From the NCBI RefSeq assembly GCF_017357225.1, contig NZ_CP071604.1, forward strand, positions 1,801,001-1,865,000: DNA of 64,000 bases, in the 5' to 3' direction. Shown piece after piece: positions 8,112-16,665 of this stretch (the stretch's first letter is position 1; the number at the start of each line of letters is the position of its first letter). Source of the stretch: Rhizobium binae (GTDB lineage Bacteria; Pseudomonadota; Alphaproteobacteria; Rhizobiales; Rhizobiaceae). Both the position numbers and the translations under genes were made by a program. The notes under the pieces were generated by a model. The model did not search any database, had not been told where the DNA came from, and saw only the letters and a list, made by a program, of their open reading frames with translations.

Positions 8112-9116
8112 TCAGCGGCCGCGCTGATTTTCCCTGTCGAGCTGTTTCACCAACGCCAGGATCGTTTCAGAAACCGGGGTCGGAACCGCGGTCAGGCGTC
8201 CAAGTGCCACCACCATGCCAACCAGCGGCGTGATTTCAAGCGCTTTGCCGCCGATCAAATCCTGCAGCATCGATGTCCGAACGCCGCCGATGTGACGCGA
8301 TTGTTCCAGCCGCTGCTCGACGGTCATGCTGAAATGCGCGCCGAGCGCATCGCCGACATCGCGCACCTCCTTCATGACTTTGCTGACCATGTCCATCAGC
8401 GCCGGGTCCGCCATGATGTCCGTCATCACTGCCCGCGTCAGGGCGCTGATCGGGTTGAAGGCGGCGTTGCCCATCAACTTGCTCCAGATTTCGTTGCGGA
8501 TCTCCGGCGTGGTTGTGATGCTGAGACCGGCGTCGGTCAGCGCGGCCGCTATGGCCGCAAGATCGACGGACATTTCGCCGGACGGCTCGCCAAGCACGAA
8601 GCGGCCTTTGTGGGAAAGCTGGATCTCACCCGGCCTGATCACTTCCGCGCCCTGATAGGCAACGCAGCCAATCACGCGCTCCGGCCCGATCAACCGCCAA
8701 AGCCTGCCGCCGGAATCGAGTTCGTCGAATTGCAGCTCCGCACGGCCGCCCCTGGCATCGCGATGAAAATACCACCAGGGAATGCCGTTGAGGATCATGA
8801 CGACGCGGGTGCCCTGTTTGAGAAGGCCCGCAATACCCTCGGCGGCGGGCGCCAGTTGATGCCCCTTGAGGCCCGTGATGATGAGATCCTGCGGCGGCAG
8901 CGTCTTCGCATCGTCGGTTGCCGTCAGTTGGACGTTAAGCGGCGTCTCCGCATCGGCTTCGTGCAGCCTCAGTCCGTTGCTGCGAATGGCATCGAGATGC
9001 GCCCCACGCGCGACGACGGAGACGTCGATACCGTTGTCGGCCCCGCTGGCGAGCTTCGCAGCGATGGTGCCCCCAAGGGCGCCGGCGCCATAAATGCATA
9101 TGGTCTTGATGGACAT
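8112..9116 (-). CDS. 2-dehydropantoate 2-reductase family oxidoreductase (ApbA/PanE-like)
   Basis: This 334-aa NADP-dependent reductase has the N-terminal Rossmann motif IYGAGALGGTIAAKLA and a conserved KLMGNAAFNPISALTR segment, where the lysine and asparagine match the substrate site of ketopantoate reductases. ELxxVAxAxG-like motifs follow in the C-terminal helical domain. It could make pantoate or be one of the many paralogues acting on other 2-oxo acids; no pan genes are nearby, so I leave the symbol blank. ATG 9116 has GAGAGG upstream. Confidence 0.82.
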   Translation of the reverse strand: MSIKTICIYGAGALGGTIAAKLASGADNGIDVSVVARGAHLDAIRSNGLRLHEADAETPLNVQLTATDDAKTLPPQDLIITGLKGHQLAPAAEGIAGLLKQGTRVVMILNGIPWWYFHRDARGGRAELQFDELDSGGRLWRLIGPERVIGCVAYQGAEVIRPGEIQLSHKGRFVLGEPSGEMSVDLAAIAAALTDAGLSITTTPEIRNEIWSKLMGNAAFNPISALTRAVMTDIMADPALMDMVSKVMKEVRDVGDALGAHFSMTVEQRLEQSRHIGGVRTSMLQDLIGGKALEITPLVGMVVALGRLTAVPTPVSETILALVKQLDRENQRGR

Positions 9117-9271
9117 GCTTTGCCTCTCACGGGTCACGGTCTCACCTACATCTAGGCTATCCGCGGCCGGAGGCGAATGCCAATTTGCCGCAAGGCATTC
9201 TTTCCCGCGTCAAGATGTGCCGCCGCCGCATTCGGAAATGTGGATGCGTCGTCGGCATCGGTTTTGGCGCC

Positions 9272-10123
9272 TCAGGACACAGCCGTCGTTTCGCTTGCAA
9301 AATCCGTAGAGAGGGCGAGCTCCCGCCAGGCGGCCAGTTCCTTTTCGACGCTCGCATGCTGCGCCTCGATCATCGCTACCGTATCGCTGCCGAACGGCAT
9401 GCGCAGCGGCGGGTTGGCCGAGCTGACCATCGTCATGATGCCGGCAGCGAGCTTGGCAGGGTTGCCGGGCTGGGCATGGTTGGCGTCGGCGGCGAAATTG
9501 CGCATGTTGCCGGCCGGCGTGCCTTCGTAGTCGGCAATGGAGGCCGGGCTTACCGCCAGCGACGTGTCGGAAAGAAAGTCCGTCCGGAAGAAGCCGGGTT
9601 CGATAATTGTCACCTTGATGCCGAAGGGCTCGAGCTCGGCGGCCAGCGATTCCGAGAGCCCTTCGACGGCGAATTTCGTCGAGCCGTAGACACCCCAGCC
9701 GGGATAGCCGAAATAACCGCCGATCGAGGAGAAGTTCAGGACATGGCCGGAGCGCTGGCGGCGCATATGGGGCAGCACGGCGCGTGTCACCTTCAGGAGA
9801 CCAAAGACGTTCGTGGCATAGAGTTTTTCGATCTCTTCGGCGGTGGCCTCCTCGACAGCACCGAGCAGCCCGTAGCCGGCATTGTTGGCGAGAACATCGA
9901 TGCGGCCGAAGCGGGCGATGCCGGCAGCCGCAGCCTCTTTCGCCTGCGCCTCATTGGAAACGTCGAGGGCGACCGCAAACAGGTTGGGATGATTGCCGAA
10001 CTGCTCGGTCACCGTCTTCGGGTTGCGGGCGGTGGCAATGACGGCATCGCCAGCTGCCAGCGCTTCCTTGGTCATCAGCGCGCCGAAGCCACGGGATGCA
10101 CCCGTGATGAACCAGATTTTCAT
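9272..10123 (-). CDS. Short-chain dehydrogenase/reductase
   Basis: This 283-aa classical SDR has the cofactor motif TGASRGFG, then NNAGYG, the catalytic Ser in NFSSIGGYFG, and YGSTKFA (Tyr and Lys of the YxxxK motif). It resembles NAD(P)-dependent oxidoreductases of unknown substrate. The frame opens earlier, but ATG 10123 (AAGGAATTC upstream) begins the fold. It is divergent from the LysR gene at 10254, the usual arrangement of a regulator and its target. Confidence 0.88.
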   Translation of the reverse strand: MKIWFITGASRGFGALMTKEALAAGDAVIATARNPKTVTEQFGNHPNLFAVALDVSNEAQAKEAAAAGIARFGRIDVLANNAGYGLLGAVEEATAEEIEKLYATNVFGLLKVTRAVLPHMRRQRSGHVLNFSSIGGYFGYPGWGVYGSTKFAVEGLSESLAAELEPFGIKVTIIEPGFFRTDFLSDTSLAVSPASIADYEGTPAGNMRNFAADANHAQPGNPAKLAAGIMTMVSSANPPLRMPFGSDTVAMIEAQHASVEKELAAWRELALSTDFASETTAVS

Positions 10124-10253
10124 GACGAATTCCTTTGTGACTAATGGATCGTGTTGGCGTCGCATCTCTGTGCTGACGGGGATGAATTTGACCGAAAAAC
10201 TGCTGATGTATAAGATTTATTATTCTTGAATCTATGATGAGTACAATTCAGCA
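10124..10253. promoter_or_regulatory. Divergent SDR/LysR promoter region
   Basis: This 130-bp AT-rich gap lies between the divergent SDR and LysR genes. LysR regulators usually bind a T-N11-A box in such a gap. Candidate AT-rich half-sites occur around 10200-10240 (for example TAAGATTTATTATTCTTGA), but no single operator is certain. Confidence 0.4.
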
Positions 10254-11141
10254 ATGCGCGCCACCGAACTCTCCGAACTTGCGGCCTTCGCGGCGTTGGC
10301 GCGCCACAAGAGCTTCCGCAAGGCGGGGGAGGAACGGGGCGTTACCGCCTCTGCCGTCAGCCATGCCGTGCTCAATCTCGAGGACCGGATCGGCGTCCGG
10401 CTGCTCAACCGCACGACACGCAGTGTCTCGCTGACCGAAGCCGGCGAACTCCTGGTCTCCCATCTCGATCCGGCCTTCGGGGAAATGGCGGCGGCGCTCG
10501 ATGCGTTGAACCGTTACCGCGACACGCCCTTCGGCAAGGTGAGGATCAACGTGCCGAATTCGATCGGCACCTTCGTCATCGGCCGCATCATTGCGCCGTT
10601 GCTCCAGCGCAATCCGAACTTGCAGCTGGAAATCAACGCGACCGACAGGCTCGTCGATATCGTCGAGGAGGGCTTCGATGCCGGCATCCGTTTCGGCGAG
10701 CGTGTCACCGAGGGCATGATCGCGCTACGCATCAAGCCGCGCATTCGCCTGGTCGTAGTCGGTTCGCCTGCCTATTTCGAGACCCGGCCCAAACCGGCGA
10801 CGCCGCACGAGCTCAAGCGCCATCTCTGCATCCAGAACATGTTTCCATCGGGCGCGCGTTATGCCTGGGAATTCGAGAAGGATGGCCAGACCGTCAGCTT
10901 TCAGCCGACCGGACCGCTGTCGCTCGACGATCACGAGCTCATGACGCAGGCAGCGCTCGGCGGTGTCGGTCTTGCCTATATCTGGGAGCCCCGCGTCGAA
11001 AAGGCCATTGCTGGCGGCGAGCTGATCCAGGTACTCGACGACTGGTGCCAGCCGGAGGAGCCGCTTTATCTCTATTATCCCAGCCGCCGCCACATGTCGG
11101 CTGGCTTCAGGGCGGTCATCGACGCTATCAGGGCCGAGTAA
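10254..11141 (+). CDS. LysR family transcriptional regulator
   Basis: This 295-aa LysR regulator has an N-terminal winged helix-turn-helix at residues 1-60 ([28 protein letters not shown]), then a type-2 periplasmic-binding-like effector domain. It resembles the DsdA/PgrR-like subgroup, with [15 protein letters not shown] after the HTH. By position it most likely controls the divergent SDR gene. The 3' end converges on the nucleoside deoxyribosyltransferase gene, 13 bp apart. Confidence 0.9.
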   Translation: MRATELSELAAFAALARHKSFRKAGEERGVTASAVSHAVLNLEDRIGVRLLNRTTRSVSLTEAGELLVSHLDPAFGEMAAALDALNRYRDTPFGKVRINVPNSIGTFVIGRIIAPLLQRNPNLQLEINATDRLVDIVEEGFDAGIRFGERVTEGMIALRIKPRIRLVVVGSPAYFETRPKPATPHELKRHLCIQNMFPSGARYAWEFEKDGQTVSFQPTGPLSLDDHELMTQAALGGVGLAYIWEPRVEKAIAGGELIQVLDDWCQPEEPLYLYYPSRRHMSAGFRAVIDAIRAE

Positions 11142-11154
11142 GGATGCCTTATTC

Positions 11155-11718
11155 CTATCCGCGCATGCTGGCGATCGTCTGAAGCGCCTCGAAATAAATC
11201 GTCAGGTCGCGGGCGGGATCCGCCGGCAGCGCGATCGCACGGCACACCTTGCCTCCCGCCGCCTCGATCCCTCCGTCGATCATCAGGTTGTCGGCCATGC
11301 CGTGATTTTCAATTGCGATGCCGTCCGGTCCGCGCGGGCGTCCGCTCGTCTCATCGATCGGCTGTCCCGCATACCAGGTCGAGCGAACACGCAAGCCGTA
11401 GTCGTCGGGATGATTGGTATAGGCGAAGACCGATTTGCCGAGTGCAATCATGAAGCCGATCTCGTAGACCGTACCCGGATCGGCGCTGACACCTCGAAAC
11501 GGCGTGATATTGGCCAGGCAGATCTCGGCTTGGCGCATGGCGACATCGTTGCGCGCGTAGATCTCTGCGGACGTCCGCTTCACCGGCGTCTGGTTTTCGT
11601 CGCTGCCGGGACCGGTTGGTTCGAAACCGAACTGGCGCGCCAATCGGCGTTTTTCGGCCATGATGGGCATGGCGTCGGGAAGAAAGACTTCCGGGCCGGC
11701 AAGATAAATCGTGGTCAT
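11155..11718 (-). CDS. Nucleoside 2-deoxyribosyltransferase family protein
   Basis: This 187-aa protein has the family motifs IYLAGPEVF at the N-terminus, a central ANITPFRG and the catalytic-glutamate region PGTVYEIGFMIALGK. Such enzymes move deoxyribose between bases in nucleotide salvage or hydrolyse (deoxy)nucleotides. The strand partner and substrate are unknown. Start ATG 11718. Confidence 0.85.
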   Translation of the reverse strand: MTTIYLAGPEVFLPDAMPIMAEKRRLARQFGFEPTGPGSDENQTPVKRTSAEIYARNDVAMRQAEICLANITPFRGVSADPGTVYEIGFMIALGKSVFAYTNHPDDYGLRVRSTWYAGQPIDETSGRPRGPDGIAIENHGMADNLMIDGGIEAAGGKVCRAIALPADPARDLTIYFEALQTIASMRG

Positions 11719-11952
11719 CGGTATCCTTGATGCCGGCGCGAGTGAGGCGCCGGGGTTGGGCAGGGCACCTTATTTCCGACGGAAGCGCGGCAATTGGCAA
11801 GCCGCGCCGGCCGGAATGGTCGTTTTTCTTTTCGGCCATCGGCTGATGCGGGCGCATGAAAAAGCGCGAGATTCATGCCCGACACCCTTTTGACTCCGGT
11901 AGGCGAAGCGGCCAAAGATACGACCATCGCCAGCATCATCGGGAGAGGTTTG

Positions 11953-12990
11953 ATGAAGGGTCGGACTTTGCCAAATCAAAGAGCGCCCAAGCGGCTCGGC
12001 TACCTTTTTCCCGCCTTGGCGGCGCTGCTGCTATCGGTGTCGGCAGCGCCGGCACAGGACATCGGGCCGCAAAGCCAGGGCTCGCATGCGCAGGTCGAAA
12101 AACTGCTCGGTCTCTGGAAACAGCATTTTGCCGGCGCCGACAGCCTGCAGGAGCGTCGGACGGCTTTCGAGCGGCTGATGCAGACGATGCCTGGACCGAC
12201 GCGCATCCAGGTCCGGCAGGTCGATGCCGATGGCGTCGATGCCGAGCTGATGTGGCCCGCCCGACTTCATCACCCGATCGGCGAGAGGGTGATCCTCTAT
12301 ATCCATGGCGGCGGCTTTTCCGGCGGCTCTATCCGCACGCACGGCCTGTTCGCCGGCTCGCTCGCCAAGGCCGCATCGAGCGACGTGCTGCTGATCAATT
12401 ATCGTTTGATGCCGGAAAATGGCTATCCCGCCCAGATCAACGACGCTGTGACGGCTTACCGCTGGCTTCTCGACAACGGCTATCGCAACGACAATGTCGT
12501 CGTGGCAGGCGATGGTGCCGGCGGCAACATCGCGCTCGAGACGGTGCTGCGGGAAATACAGGCAGGAAAGGCGCTGCCGGCGGCCGTCATTGCGCTCAGC
12601 CCCATCACCGATCTTGCCGCGACGGGCGGATCGATGACATCGAATGCCGACAGCGATCCGCTGGTAGGCAAAGACGGGATGGAGACTTTGCGCAAGGCCT
12701 ATCTCGGCCGAAAGTCCCCCACCGATCCCCAGGTATCGCCGCTCTATGCCGATCTGACCGGTTTTCCGCCGCTATTGCTGCAGGTGGGCTCCGGCGAGGC
12801 CCTGCTGGACGATACGCTGCGTCTTGCCGACAAGGCGCGTCAGGCGGGTGTGAACGTCACCACCGAAGTGTGGCCGGGCATGCCGCATCAGTGGCAGTTG
12901 TTTCCCGCTCTGCTCGACGACGCCGACCGCTCCAGCCAGACTATCGCCGAGTTTGCAATCCGGCATTTTGCGGACAAGCCGCAGGAGTAG
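11953..12990 (+). CDS. HSL-type alpha/beta hydrolase with the nucleophile serine replaced by glycine
   Basis: This 345-aa secreted protein has a signal peptide to about residue 35 and the hormone-sensitive-lipase oxyanion motif HGGGFSGGS. The nucleophile motif GDSAGG reads GDGAGG: Gly188, codon GGT at 12514-12516, one base away from AGT serine. The acid (in GEALLDDT) and His (MPHQWQ) are still there. It is therefore either a non-catalytic paralogue or a recently inactivated esterase. I chose ATG 11953, with GGGAGAGG upstream, over 11875 because the signal peptide starts there. Confidence 0.78.
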   Translation: MKGRTLPNQRAPKRLGYLFPALAALLLSVSAAPAQDIGPQSQGSHAQVEKLLGLWKQHFAGADSLQERRTAFERLMQTMPGPTRIQVRQVDADGVDAELMWPARLHHPIGERVILYIHGGGFSGGSIRTHGLFAGSLAKAASSDVLLINYRLMPENGYPAQINDAVTAYRWLLDNGYRNDNVVVAGDGAGGNIALETVLREIQAGKALPAAVIALSPITDLAATGGSMTSNADSDPLVGKDGMETLRKAYLGRKSPTDPQVSPLYADLTGFPPLLLQVGSGEALLDDTLRLADKARQAGVNVTTEVWPGMPHQWQLFPALLDDADRSSQTIAEFAIRHFADKPQE

Positions 12991-13002
12991 GGGTCCACGC
13001 CC

Positions 13003-13626
13003 TCATTGCGATGTGCCGCGCGATGGGGAAGGCGCAAGGGGCCTCTCGACCTCCCGGCCGACGCTCAGCGCCTTTCGCACATTTGGCTCCAGCCGTTCCA
13101 TATAGGCGTGGTCGGGTGCAGCGCCGAGCGCATCGAGCATTTTCGAGAAGAAACAGCGGGCCGCTGCCGCGGCCGTGACGTCGAAGATTTCGGCATCGCT
13201 CAGCCCGTGTTTCTTCAACCCGTCGACATCCTGCTGCGTGACCGATGTCGCATCGCGCGCCACCTTGGCGGCAAAAGTCATGATCGCGCGTTCGCCGGCG
13301 TCGATCGGTGCCTTTTCCGTCTCGTTGACGACGGCCGTCAGCCCGTCGCTGGTAAACCCCTCGCGCAGCAGCACAGAGCCGTGCGCCAGCATGCAATAGG
13401 AGGATTTCAGTTCCTTGGCCGCCGCCAGCGTTACCAGTTCGTAGCGCCTGAGGCTCATATGGCTGCGAATGCTCGAAAGGAGCGCCGCCCAGCACTCCAT
13501 CACCTCAGGCCGGTGGCCGAAAGCGCGATACATGTTCGGCAGATACCCATAACTGGCCTCCGCCGACGCATACATCGAGGTCGTCTTCTCGCTGGCGGAT
13601 GCATTGGGGGTTTGAATGAAAGCCAT
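13003..13626 (-). CDS. Carboxymuconolactone decarboxylase-family, peroxidase-related protein
   Basis: This 207-aa all-helical protein of the AhpD/CMD superfamily has the motif ELKSSYCMLAHGSVL (CxxxH with one cysteine rather than the CxxC of AhpD) and the N-terminal GYLPNMYRAFGHRPEVM typical of the uncharacterised peroxidase-related subfamily. It may have antioxidant or alkylhydroperoxide-linked activity, unproven. ATG 13626. It converges on the HSL-like hydrolase, 12 bp apart. Confidence 0.8.
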   Translation of the reverse strand: MAFIQTPNASASEKTTSMYASAEASYGYLPNMYRAFGHRPEVMECWAALLSSIRSHMSLRRYELVTLAAAKELKSSYCMLAHGSVLLREGFTSDGLTAVVNETEKAPIDAGERAIMTFAAKVARDATSVTQQDVDGLKKHGLSDAEIFDVTAAAAARCFFSKMLDALGAAPDHAYMERLEPNVRKALSVGREVERPLAPSPSRGTSQ

Positions 13627-13740
13627 GGCATGGTCCTCCTCTATTGCGAGAAGGATAGGGTAGATATGCGGGACAGCAATCCTGTGCCGCCAGTTCGAGC
13701 CTACCGTCAGCCTAGATAATTCGATGGTGCAGGGGGCTGC

Positions 13741-15291
13741 TTAAGATGCCTGGGTGATCGCGCTATCATTGTTCGTCGGAACGTTGTCGTATCTCTTGAT
13801 CGGAAGGGTGATGGTGAACGTCGATCCACACCCTCTTGCGCTTTGCACTTCTATCGAGCCCTGGTGCAGTTCGACGATCTGCTTCACCAGGTTGAGGCCA
13901 ATGCCGGTTCCGGCAATCCCGGTCGAAGTCCGGGCGCGGAAATAGCGCTGAAACAGCCGAGGCACGTCTTCGGCATCGATCCCCACTCCTTCGTCGCTGA
14001 TCGAAACCTTGACGTTGCCGGTTTCCTTCCATCCCGCAATCCGAATCTCTGAGGTTCCGGGTGCGTATTTCACGGCATTGGAGAGCAGGTTGGTAAAGAC
14101 CTGCGTCAATGTGCGGGGATCGGCATCGATAAATTCCGGCAGCCCGTCTACGTCGAGCATGAAGCTGTGCGTCTTCGAGATCGTCGATTGCTGCTCGCAG
14201 CAGCTTCGGATCAATGATCTCAGCGCGCAGACGCCGTAGGTGATATCGATCGCGCCGGTGTCGAGGCGTTCGGCTGAGAGGATACTCTCCATGAGATCGA
14301 CGATCCGGCTTACCGATGCACGGATCTGTTCGGCTTTGTCGGACAGAAATTCGGGTTCTACCGTGCCTCCTTTTCGCAGCAGCCGTTGGGCGGCGGCGTC
14401 GATAATTGCGAGCGGCGTGCGGAATTCATGCGATGCCATCGCCACGAACTGCCGTTGCAATTCGTTGATATTTCTTTCCTGCGCGAGCATTCGCTCCAGC
14501 TCACGCGCCTGCCGCTCGACCTCAGCCGTGCGGTTGCGCACCGTAACTTCGAGCTGATCGTGGTGGCGGCGCAGTTCTTCAGCGAGCCGCACGGTCTTGG
14601 TGACGTCCTCATGGGTCGCCACATATCCACCGTTCTGCATTGGATTGTGAGTGATTTTGATGATGCGGCCGTCGGTGAGCGCGATGTTCTGGCTGGCCGG
14701 CGCACCGAGTGCCGTCGCTTCGAAGACGACGTCAAAATAGCTGGCGGTGTCGGCGGGCCCATTTCCCTGCTCGGCCCGATAGGCCAGGATATCTGCGAGC
14801 CGCGTTCCCGGTTGTGTCAGTCGATCCGGCAGATTGTACATCCGCGCGTAGGACGCGTTGCACAATATCAGGCTCTTGGTTGAATCAAACATGCACAGCC
14901 CATGCGGCATGTTGCTAAGGGCTGCATCGAACCGGTGATGTTGCTCGGCCAGGCTGTCCTCGACGCGAATGAGTGTCGAGATGTCTTCATAGCTCAGGAT
15001 CCAGCTTCCCTCTCTCGAGGGCGCGCAGGTCAGCGAGATCATCCGTCCGTCCGGCAATGCGAACTGGGAGGCGTGCGGCTTGCCTGTCGGCGAGCGCAAA
15101 CATGCCGCTGCATGACAGTCCGAGGTGCCCGGCAATCCGTCGATATCCATTCCCTTCCTTAGGGCGCCCTCCGGAAGGCCGAGAACGTCCAGCGCGCGGG
15201 AGTTGAAGGCTGTAACCGTATTGGCAGAATCAAGCAGAACAATGCCCTGCGGCAGGTTTTCCAGAATGGATTCGAACGAATGCGGCATCAT
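13741..15291 (-). CDS. PAS-domain sensor histidine kinase
   Basis: This is a cytoplasmic histidine kinase of about 516 aa with no membrane helix. Two PAS-like sensory domains (about 1-110 and 120-235) precede a coiled coil (about 240-295). Then come the H-box ASHEFRTPLAIIDAA, the N-box NLLSNAVKYAP, the G1 box DEGVGID and the G2 box GTGIGLNLVKQI. No response regulator is adjacent, so it is an orphan kinase or acts on a distant partner. The frame opens at 15336, and the start at 15291 is only a preference. It is divergent from the LacI gene across 320 bp. Confidence 0.88.
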   Translation of the reverse strand: MMPHSFESILENLPQGIVLLDSANTVTAFNSRALDVLGLPEGALRKGMDIDGLPGTSDCHAAACLRSPTGKPHASQFALPDGRMISLTCAPSREGSWILSYEDISTLIRVEDSLAEQHHRFDAALSNMPHGLCMFDSTKSLILCNASYARMYNLPDRLTQPGTRLADILAYRAEQGNGPADTASYFDVVFEATALGAPASQNIALTDGRIIKITHNPMQNGGYVATHEDVTKTVRLAEELRRHHDQLEVTVRNRTAEVERQARELERMLAQERNINELQRQFVAMASHEFRTPLAIIDAAAQRLLRKGGTVEPEFLSDKAEQIRASVSRIVDLMESILSAERLDTGAIDITYGVCALRSLIRSCCEQQSTISKTHSFMLDVDGLPEFIDADPRTLTQVFTNLLSNAVKYAPGTSEIRIAGWKETGNVKVSISDEGVGIDAEDVPRLFQRYFRARTSTGIAGTGIGLNLVKQIVELHQGSIEVQSARGCGSTFTITLPIKRYDNVPTNNDSAITQAS

Positions 15292-15553
15292 CCGGCCCTG
15301 CTTCAGATCTGGCGCGTTTGCGCATATCCATAGCATTCGTCAGAAACAATAAAGTTTCGCTAATGTTCGTCGATAGGAGCCCTCGACGAAGACCAGGCCT
15401 TCAGCCGAGCCCCCCAGATCCGCTTGCCCGTAAAAGGCGGTATTCCAAGTCCCCTCCGGTTCGGAATTTAGATCGATCCAAATTTCAATCATCGGAATTA
15501 TAGAAAAGCATAACGCAAAAGGCACAAAAATGGCGAAATCTTTTAAATTTCTC
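15292..15553. other. Gap between the PAS kinase and the LacI promoter
   Basis: About 260 bp before the LacI promoter hold no gene I can support. The 92-aa minus-strand frame here (15340-15618) runs through the LacI promoter and has no recognisable protein features. The stretch at 15490-15555 is AT-rich, consistent with upstream promoter DNA. Confidence 0.4.
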
Positions 15554-15582
15554 TTGACATCATTGGAACGTTCCAAATAACT
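15554..15582 (+). promoter_or_regulatory. Promoter of the LacI-headed operon with an embedded palindromic operator
   Basis: A consensus -35 box TTGACA (15554-15559) and a -10-like ATAACT (15577-15582) are spaced by 17 bp. The spacer holds a perfect 14-bp palindrome TTGGAACGTTCCAA (15563-15576) with a central CG, the standard form of a LacI-family operator. Bound repressor would block RNA polymerase, so the regulator at 15612 probably represses itself and the genes behind it until an inducer appears. Confidence 0.75.
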
Positions 15583-15611
15583 AAGGTTCAAGCGGCACGA
15601 TTGGAGAGGGC

Positions 15612-16637
15612 ATGACAAGAGCGCGGGTAACAGTCATCGACATTGCGAAGGCCGCCGGCGTTTCGAAGTCGACGGTGTCGCTGGTGCTTCAGGGTTCTTC
15701 TCTGGTCAACGAGGGGACGCGCTCCAAGGTCAATGCCGTGATGCGAGAGCTCGGCTATGTCTATAATCGCGGCGCGGCGAACCTCCGCCAGGCCGGGGCT
15801 AAGTCGAGGATCATCGGCGTCGTCGTCAACGATCTGACCAACAGTTTCTTTGCTGAGTTGGCGGTCGGCGTCGACATGGTCGTCCAGTCGGCCGGCTTCG
15901 TGCAGTTCCTGTCGAACACCGGCGAGAGCATCGACCGGCAGCGTGAGGTTGTTGCGTCGATGCGCGAGCACGGCATTTCGGGGCTCATTGTATCGCCGGC
16001 GCGCGCCACCGATGCCGCAGATTTCAAGCCGTTGGTTGCGGCGGGCATACCGGTTGTGGTCGTCGTTCGAAACCTGCCTGGCGCCAAGGTCTCTTCCATC
16101 GTCTCGGACAATCAGGCCGGCATGATGTCGGCGGTCAAGCACCTGGCGGGGCTGGGTCACAGGCGCATCGCCTTTCTCGGAGGCTTTCCCGACACGGCAG
16201 TCTTCGACGACCGCCTTGCCGGCTACCGAAGCGGGGTAGAAGCGGCCGGGCTCGGCTACCGCGAGGAGCTCGTCGTCTCGTCCGCGCCTTCGCGGGCCGG
16301 TGGGGTCGAGGCGATCGGAAAGGCGATTGCTCTTCCCGATAGACCGACGGCAGCCGTCTGCTTCAATGACGCCGTCGCCTTCGGTGTTTGCGATGGGCTG
16401 CGCGCGCGCCGTCTGGAGCCGGGCGCCGATTTCGCCGTCGTCGGTTTTGACGATGTTATCGAAGCGCAGGCGGCGGTTCCGGCGCTGACGACCGTCTCGG
16501 TCGATCCACAGGGCATAGGGCGGCGCGGAGCGCAAATGCTCCTAAAGCAGATCAATGCAGGCAAGGCCGAGGCGGAGACGGTGACGACCGCCGTTCGGCT
16601 GGTCGTCCGCGAGAGCTGCGGCGCCGCAAGAGCGTGA
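15612..16637 (+). CDS. LacI family transcriptional regulator
   Basis: This 341-aa LacI-family repressor has the N-terminal HTH TVIDIAKAAGVSKSTVSLVL, the hinge helix region YNRGAANLRQ, then a periplasmic-binding-protein-like sensor domain (from about residue 62, IIGVVVNDLTNSFFAEL) with the usual sugar-pocket pattern (DNQAGMMSAVKHL, GHRRIAFLGG, FNDAVAFGV, VGFDD). It heads a run of eleven further genes on one strand. The operator in its own promoter implies autoregulation, and the effector should be the imported sugar-like substrate or a metabolite. Confidence 0.92.
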   Translation: MTRARVTVIDIAKAAGVSKSTVSLVLQGSSLVNEGTRSKVNAVMRELGYVYNRGAANLRQAGAKSRIIGVVVNDLTNSFFAELAVGVDMVVQSAGFVQFLSNTGESIDRQREVVASMREHGISGLIVSPARATDAADFKPLVAAGIPVVVVVRNLPGAKVSSIVSDNQAGMMSAVKHLAGLGHRRIAFLGGFPDTAVFDDRLAGYRSGVEAAGLGYREELVVSSAPSRAGGVEAIGKAIALPDRPTAAVCFNDAVAFGVCDGLRARRLEPGADFAVVGFDDVIEAQAAVPALTTVSVDPQGIGRRGAQMLLKQINAGKAEAETVTTAVRLVVRESCGAARA

Positions 16638-16665
16638 AAACCAGACAGGATACCGAGTGACGCCC

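Noticed and set aside
15340..15618. A 92-codon minus-strand frame in the LacI upstream region
   Set aside because: It overlaps the consensus promoter and palindrome and has no ribosome site or protein features.
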